Below, in pieces: positions 8,476 through 12,249 of a DNA stretch of 12,249 bases. The DNA comes from Pseudomonadota bacterium (GTDB taxonomy: Bacteria > Pseudomonadota > Alphaproteobacteria > Acetobacterales > Acetobacteraceae). Positions within the stretch are counted from its first letter, which is position 1; each line of letters opens with the position of its first letter. The notes under the pieces were generated by a model, which saw only the letters and a list, made by a program, of their open reading frames with translations, was not told the origin of the DNA and made no database searches. Location of the stretch: assembly GCA_021815835.1 (NCBI GenBank), contig JAKAZN010000013.1, positions 1 to 12,249 on the forward strand, written 5' to 3'. Position numbers and translations under genes: made by a program.

Positions 8476-9384
8476 TTGGAACTGCGCCAGCTGCGCTATT
8501 TCGCCGCCGTCGCGCGGGAGCGGAATTTCACCCGCGCCGCCGAGCAGCTCCACATCGCCCAGCCCCCGCTCAGCCGCCAGATCCAGGCGTTGGAGGACGA
8601 GCTCGGCCTGCGCCTGATCGAGCGCGGCAGCCGCCCGGTGCGCCTCACCGACGCCGGCCGCCTGTTCTACGAGCAGGCGGTGCAGGTGCTGGAGCGGATC
8701 GAGGAGATGACCCGCATGACCGTCCGGCTGCGCGACGCGGCAAGCATCCGCCTCGCGGTGGGCTTCGTCGCCTCCACCCTGTACGGCAAGCTCCCCGAGG
8801 TCATCCGCCGCTACCGCGCCGCCCGCCCGGGGGTGGAGGTGGCGCTCATCGAGCTCACCAGTTTCGAACAGGTCGCCGCCCTGAAGGACGGGCGCATCGA
8901 TGTCGGTTTCGGTCGCATCCAGTTCGACGACCCGGCGCTCGACCGGCTGCTGCTGCGTAATGAAAAGCTGATCGCCGCGCTGCCCACGAAACATCCGCTG
9001 CTGGCCCGCGCCGGGCCGCTGCGGCTTGCCGACCTCGCCGCCTGCCCCCTGATCGTCTATCCTAAGGCGCCGCGGCCAAGCTACGCCGATCAGGTGCTGG
9101 CCCTGTTTCGTGACGCGGGTCTCAAGCCGCCCGCGGTGCATGAGGTGCGTGAGCTGCAAACCGCGCTCGGGCTGGTGGCGGCCGAGGCGGGGGTCTGCCT
9201 GGTGCCCGCCTCGGTCGAACGGCTCCGGCGCGATAACGTGGCCTACCGGCCGTTCGCGCAGGAAACGGTCGTCTCGCCCGTCATCATGAGCACCCGCAAG
9301 GGCGACCCGTCCCCCGAGCTCTCCCTGCTGCTCAAGCTGATCCGCGACATCTACCGCCGGGAGGGCATCCCGTTCGGGGTTTGA
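8476..9384 (+). CDS. LysR-type regulator of the ben-cat operon (BenM/CatM/CatR-like)
   Basis: A 302-residue LysR family regulator. The winged helix-turn-helix is at 1-60 ([37 protein letters not shown]..., where the stretch [10 protein letters not shown] is identical to that of BenM), then a linker helix (about 60-88) and a periplasmic-binding-like effector domain (90-302). The BenM/CatM muconate-site features are present: GFVAS (S100), TS at 128-129, GRIDVGFGR (139-147), LLLRNEKL with R161, and the [24 protein letters not shown] block (223-246). The start chosen is TTG 8476: GGGAGG lies five bases upstream and it gives the exact BenM-like N-terminus. An in-frame ATG at 8446 would add ten residues but has no SD. 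It is divergent from benA and probably activates the operon in response to cis,cis-muconate, possibly also benzoate. I do not choose between catR, catM and benM as names. Confidence 0.92.
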   Translation: MELRQLRYFAAVARERNFTRAAEQLHIAQPPLSRQIQALEDELGLRLIERGSRPVRLTDAGRLFYEQAVQVLERIEEMTRMTVRLRDAASIRLAVGFVASTLYGKLPEVIRRYRAARPGVEVALIELTSFEQVAALKDGRIDVGFGRIQFDDPALDRLLLRNEKLIAALPTKHPLLARAGPLRLADLAACPLIVYPKAPRPSYADQVLALFRDAGLKPPAVHEVRELQTALGLVAAEAGVCLVPASVERLRRDNVAYRPFAQETVVSPVIMSTRKGDPSPELSLLLKLIRDIYRREGIPFGV

Positions 9385-9427
9385 TCCCCCGCTTGGGCAA
9401 ATCGCCCCCGCCTGCTAAACGGCGGCC

Positions 9428-10258
9428 ATGAAGCACTGGAAGCTGGAACAGCTCGGCTGGGACCGGTTCGATCCCGCTCGCGTCGATCCCGCCCTGCTCC
9501 CCCTGGTGAAGGCCGCCGCCATGGTGGAGCGGAACGGCACCGATTACGCGCGCTATCTCAACCAGGTGTTCCACGACGATCCCGATTTCCGCGCCGCCGC
9601 CGATCGCTGGGCGGAGGAGGAAGTGCAGCACGGCGAGGCGCTGGGCCGCTGGGCCGCGCTTGCCGATCCGGGCTGGGATTTCGCCGCCGCCTTCGCCCGC
9701 TACAAGGCGGGCTACCAGATTCCCCTGGACGCCACCGCCTCGATCCGCGGCTCGCGCGCGGGCGAGCTGATCGCGCGCTGCATGGTGGAAACCGGCACGT
9801 CCTCCTACTACACCGCGCTCGCGGAACGCGCCGAGGAACCGCTGCTGCGCCAGATCTGCCAGCAGATCGCCGCCGATGAGTTTCGCCATTTCAAGCTGTT
9901 CTACGACCATCTCCGCCGCTACCTGGGCCGCGAGCGCATCGGCCTGCTGCGCCGCCTGCGCATCGCCGCAAGCCGCGTCGGCGAAAGCGAGGACGACGAA
10001 CTCGCCTACGCCTGGCATTGCGGCAACGAGGCCGCGGGCACGCCCTACGCGCACGCGCGCTGCTCGGCCGCCTACATGGCCGGCGCGATGGAATGCTATC
10101 GTTTTCGCCATATCGAGCGCGGCATGGGCATGATCTTCAAGGCAGTCGGCCTGCCGCCGCGCGGGCGTATCTCGGCCGGGGCGGCGCGGCTCGCATGGCG
10201 CGCGCTGCGCTGGCGGCGCGGGCGGCTGGCGCGGCACGCGGCGCGCGCGCCGGGCTGA
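9428..10258 (+). CDS. Ferritin-like di-iron protein with acyl-ACP-desaturase-like ligand pattern
   Basis: A 276-residue, mostly helical protein. Two ExxH motifs and two single glutamates give a complete di-iron ligand set: E34 (MVERNGTDY), E65-x2-H68 (WAEEEVQHGEAL), E121 (MVETGTSSYY) and E151-x2-H154 (ADEFRHFKLF). The EEEVQHG and DEFRHF spacing resembles soluble acyl-ACP desaturases and other ferritin-superfamily oxidases more than iron-storage ferritin. The C-terminal 35 residues are rich in Arg and Ala and probably disordered or nucleic-acid/membrane-surface binding. No signal peptide, so cytoplasmic. It lies 43 bp after the regulator on the same strand, perhaps cotranscribed, with no clear SD before the ATG. 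The reaction is unknown. A desaturase or oxidase role is possible but not shown, and a link with benzoate breakdown is only positional. Confidence 0.8.
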   Translation: MKHWKLEQLGWDRFDPARVDPALLPLVKAAAMVERNGTDYARYLNQVFHDDPDFRAAADRWAEEEVQHGEALGRWAALADPGWDFAAAFARYKAGYQIPLDATASIRGSRAGELIARCMVETGTSSYYTALAERAEEPLLRQICQQIAADEFRHFKLFYDHLRRYLGRERIGLLRRLRIAASRVGESEDDELAYAWHCGNEAAGTPYAHARCSAAYMAGAMECYRFRHIERGMGMIFKAVGLPPRGRISAGAARLAWRALRWRRGRLARHAARAPG

Positions 10259-10394
10259 ACGGGCGGGCGGCGGCGACTTTACGAATCCGTCAGCGGGGAT
10301 TACGCCTCGTTCACGTTCCATCCCGACCGGAAGCGCCGCCGGCGAACTTGCGCCTCCTCCACCGGGCAACGCCAGTCACAAAGGGGATTTCGCC
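10259..10394 (+). other. Gap upstream of the DUF3311/symporter pair; probable promoter region
   Basis: A 136-bp non-coding stretch, long enough for a separate promoter for the transporter genes. I see no convincing -35/-10 pair and no sigma-54 GG-N10-GC element. It ends in AAAGGGG about eight bases before the DUF3311 ATG, a good SD. Confidence 0.35.
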
Positions 10395-10595
10395 ATGCAT
10401 CGGTGGCACTGGGCGCGCGCGCTCCTCATCATCCCGTTCATCGCGGTGCTGTCGGTGCCGTTCTTCGACCGGGTCGAACCGACATTGTGGTCGTTTCCGT
10501 TCTACTACTGGTACCAGCTCCTCTGGGTGCTGCTCAGCGTCGCCGTCATCGGCACGGTCTATCTGCTGGAACACAGCGATTCGGACCGGAGCTGA
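10395..10595 (+). CDS. DUF3311 small membrane protein, partner of the symporter
   Basis: A 66-residue protein with two predicted membrane helices (about 7-24 and 38-58), separated by an aromatic loop FDRVEPTLWSFPFYYWYQ (24-41). The P-x-F-x-R-x-x-P-x-x-x-x-x-P-F-F/Y-W/Y-W-Y-Q pattern is that of the DUF3311 family, which is regularly encoded just before sodium:solute symporters. The tail is short and acidic (EHSDSD). A good SD precedes the ATG, and the symporter starts six bases after its stop, so the two are made together. By family context it is probably an accessory subunit or assembly factor of the permease. Its biochemical role is not established. Confidence 0.9.
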   Translation: MHRWHWARALLIIPFIAVLSVPFFDRVEPTLWSFPFYYWYQLLWVLLSVAVIGTVYLLEHSDSDRS

Positions 10596-10601
10596 GCCGC
10601 C

Positions 10602-12128
10602 ATGAACACCGTCGCATTGACCGTCTTCGTCATCCTGTTTGCCGCCATCACCGTGCTCGGCTTCGCCGCGGGACGCTGGCGGCGCGGGGATCTCTCGCAA
10701 CTACATGAATGGGGCCTCGGCGGGCGCCGCTTCGGCACCTGGGTCACCTGGTTCCTGCTCGGCGGCGATCTCTACACCGCCTATACCTTCATCGCCGTGC
10801 CGGCGCTGATGTTCGGCGCCGGCGCGATCGGATTCTTCGCCGTGCCCTACACGGTGATGATCTATCCCATCCTTTATCTGGTGTTCCCCCGGCTCTGGGC
10901 GGTCTGCCACCGGCGCGGCTACGTCACCGCGGCGGATTTCGTCAGCGGGCGGTTCGGCAATCGCTGGCTGGCGCTCGCCGTGGGGCTCACCGGCATCCTG
11001 GCCACCATGCCGTATATCGCGCTGCAACTCGTCGGCATCCAGGTCGTGATCGGGGCGATGGGCATCCAGGGCGCCGGGCTCGCGGGCGACCTGCCGCTGA
11101 TCATCGCCTTCGTCATCCTGGCCGCGTTCACCTACACCTCCGGCCTGCGCGCGCCGGCGATGATCGCGGTGGTGAAGGACCTGCTGATCTATATCACCGT
11201 CATCGTCGCGATCATCGTGATCCCGACCCAGCTCGGCGGCTTCGGCAAGATCTTCGCCGCCATTCCGCCGGCCAAATTGCTGCTGCCGCATCCGCCCGCC
11301 GGCTCCTGGGGCGCGTTCGGCGCCTACGGCACGCTGGCACTCGGCTCGGCCTTCGCGCTGTTTCTCTATCCGCACTCGATCACCGGCATCCTCGGCGCCT
11401 CCGGCACCCGGGTCATCCGGCGTAACGCCGCCATCCTGCCGGCCTACTCGCTGATGCTGGGGCTGCTGTCGCTGCTCGGCTTCATGGCGGTCGCGGCCGG
11501 CGTGGCGAAACTTCCCGAGTTCGCCACCGGATTCAAACTCTACGCCAACAACTTCGCCATCCCGGCGCTGTTCCTGCACAGCTTCCCGTCCTGGTTCGTG
11601 GGCCTCGGCTTCGCCGCCATCGCCATCGGCGCCCTGGTGCCGGCCGCCATCATGTCGATCGCCACGGCGAATATCTTCACCCGCAACATCTACCGCGAAT
11701 TCATCAACCCCGCCTGCACGGACGCGCAGGAAAGCGGCGTGGCCAAACTGGCCTCCCTGGTCGTAAAAGCGGGCGCGCTGGTCTTCATCTTCGCGCTGCC
11801 GCTGAAATACGCGCTGTACCTGCAATTGCTCGGCGGCGTCTGGATCATCCAAACCCTGCCATCCGTCCTGCTCAGCCTGTATACGAAATTCCTCAACGGC
11901 TGGGCATTGCTGATCGGCTGGGCCGTGGGCTTCGTCACCGGAACCACCATGGCCGCCTCGGTCGGATTCGCGCCCATCTACCCGCTGCACATCCTGGGAA
12001 CCACAATCCCCTGCTACATCGCCCTCGCCGCACTGGTCGTGAACCTGGCCGTCAGCATCGTGCTCTCCCCGCTGCTGAACCCCGCCGCGCCCAACCGCGA
12101 CAGCACCGCGGCCAGCGATTACGCGTGA
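10602..12128 (+). CDS. Sodium:solute symporter (SSS family), MctP-like monocarboxylate permease
   Basis: A 508-residue polytopic inner-membrane protein with about 13 hydrophobic segments, starting with a helix at 4-23. The family-typical EWGLGGRRFGTWVTWFLLGGD (36-56) follows, then long runs such as IAVVKDLLIYITVIVAIIVIP. It ends in a hydrophilic tail (NRDSTAASDYA). Length and the preceding DUF3311 gene match the MctP branch of the solute:sodium symporters, known in rhizobia to import monocarboxylates such as lactate, pyruvate or propionate. As no BenE, BenK or other benzoate carrier is seen next to the catabolic genes, this permease could bring in benzoate or a related acid, but that is inference. 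It is on the opposite strand from the operon and separated by the di-iron gene, so it may simply serve general organic-acid uptake. Confidence 0.92.
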   Translation: MNTVALTVFVILFAAITVLGFAAGRWRRGDLSQLHEWGLGGRRFGTWVTWFLLGGDLYTAYTFIAVPALMFGAGAIGFFAVPYTVMIYPILYLVFPRLWAVCHRRGYVTAADFVSGRFGNRWLALAVGLTGILATMPYIALQLVGIQVVIGAMGIQGAGLAGDLPLIIAFVILAAFTYTSGLRAPAMIAVVKDLLIYITVIVAIIVIPTQLGGFGKIFAAIPPAKLLLPHPPAGSWGAFGAYGTLALGSAFALFLYPHSITGILGASGTRVIRRNAAILPAYSLMLGLLSLLGFMAVAAGVAKLPEFATGFKLYANNFAIPALFLHSFPSWFVGLGFAAIAIGALVPAAIMSIATANIFTRNIYREFINPACTDAQESGVAKLASLVVKAGALVFIFALPLKYALYLQLLGGVWIIQTLPSVLLSLYTKFLNGWALLIGWAVGFVTGTTMAASVGFAPIYPLHILGTTIPCYIALAALVVNLAVSIVLSPLLNPAAPNRDSTAASDYA

Positions 12129-12133
12129 TACGA

Positions 12134-12151
12134 GGGGTGGGGGGGAGAGGG
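12134..12151 (+). other. G-run cluster (possible G-quadruplex)
   Basis: Just after the symporter stop, the plus strand has GGGG, a run of seven G and GGG within 18 bases. Splitting the seven-G run gives four G3 tracts with 1-3-base loops, which meets the usual quadruplex pattern. It lies in a purine-rich stretch (12132-12170). It could matter for transcript 3' ends or be neutral. Confidence 0.35.
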
Positions 12152-12166
12152 AGAAGGCAAGGAAGG

Positions 12167-12213
12167 CCAGGGGGCGCTGCCCCCTGGACCCCCGCCAAGG
12201 GCATCGCCCTTGG
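12167..12213. repeat. Tandem perfect hairpins: palindromic repeat and/or terminator after the symporter
   Basis: Hairpin 1: CCAGGGGGC (12167-12175), loop GCT, GCCCCCTGG (12179-12187). Hairpin 2: CCAAGGGC (12195-12202), loop ATC, GCCCTTGG (12206-12213). Seven bases (ACCCCCG) separate them. The design, two GC stems with 3-base loops and a GGACCCC-type linker, resembles an intergenic element I recall as frequent in Acetobacteraceae and some other alphaproteobacteria. Position after the last gene suits transcription termination, but only a short T-run (TTTT) follows, well downstream. Copy number cannot be judged from one window. Confidence 0.6.
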
Positions 12214-12249
12214 AACCCGTCCGTTTTGGCTCCGTGCGGGGTGGGGGTG

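Noticed and set aside
8248..9159. 303-residue minus-strand open frame across the benA-regulator gap and the regulator gene
   Set aside because: Its end overlaps benA out of frame and its main part is antisense to a well-supported LysR gene.
10259..10394. Sigma-54 promoter or riboswitch before the DUF3311 gene
   Set aside because: I looked for GG-N10-GC spacing and for conserved aptamer-like stems and found nothing convincing.
10701..11990. 429-residue minus-strand open frame opposite the symporter
   Set aside because: Extremely rich in Gln, Asp, Gly, His and Arg, the usual mirror of a hydrophobic membrane protein gene.

Overview
The window is about 12.2 kb of very GC-rich DNA. Genes are densely packed and many have strong Shine-Dalgarno (SD) sites. 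Gene content, codon bias and a tandem-hairpin element at the right end suggest an alphaproteobacterium, most likely of the Acetobacteraceae (Acidiphilium/Roseomonas/Rhodopila type). The taxonomy is an inference; no rRNA or marker gene is present.

Left two-thirds (38-8365, minus strand): nine co-directional genes, probably one long operon read right to left, in pathway order. benA, benB and benC encode the three-part benzoate 1,2-dioxygenase and benD the cis-diol dehydrogenase, which together turn benzoate into catechol. catA (catechol 1,2-dioxygenase), catB (muconate cycloisomerase) and catC (muconolactone isomerase) carry catechol through cis,cis-muconate and muconolactone to the beta-ketoadipate enol-lactone. 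The next steps (pcaD, pcaIJ, pcaF) are not in the window. After catC come a MetE-type zinc methyltransferase-fold protein and a class I SAM-dependent methyltransferase. These two do not belong to the textbook pathway and are the best candidates here for undescribed biology.

Control region (8366-8475): a divergent promoter region between benA and a LysR-type regulator very similar to BenM/CatM. It contains an exact ATAC-N7-GTAT site, the known BenM/CatM recognition pattern, lying on top of the SD of the regulator's probable TTG start. It also has an 8-bp inverted repeat and short direct repeats. The simplest model is muconate (and perhaps benzoate) activation of the ben-cat operon with autorepression of the regulator.

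Right third (8476-12128, plus strand): the regulator, a ferritin-like di-iron protein with acyl-ACP-desaturase-like ligand spacing, a small DUF3311 membrane protein, and a sodium:solute symporter of the MctP monocarboxylate permease type. The last two form a well-known pair and may supply an organic acid, possibly benzoate, since no BenE/BenK-type transporter is present. The right edge holds a G-rich tract and two adjacent perfect hairpins (terminator and/or dispersed repeat).

Structured intercistronic elements include a 10-bp GC hairpin between catA and catB, and a 9-bp hairpin that would bury the SD of the MetE-like gene. No RNA genes, insertion sequences, CRISPR arrays or pseudogenes were found, and no stretch longer than 300 bases lacks a gene.
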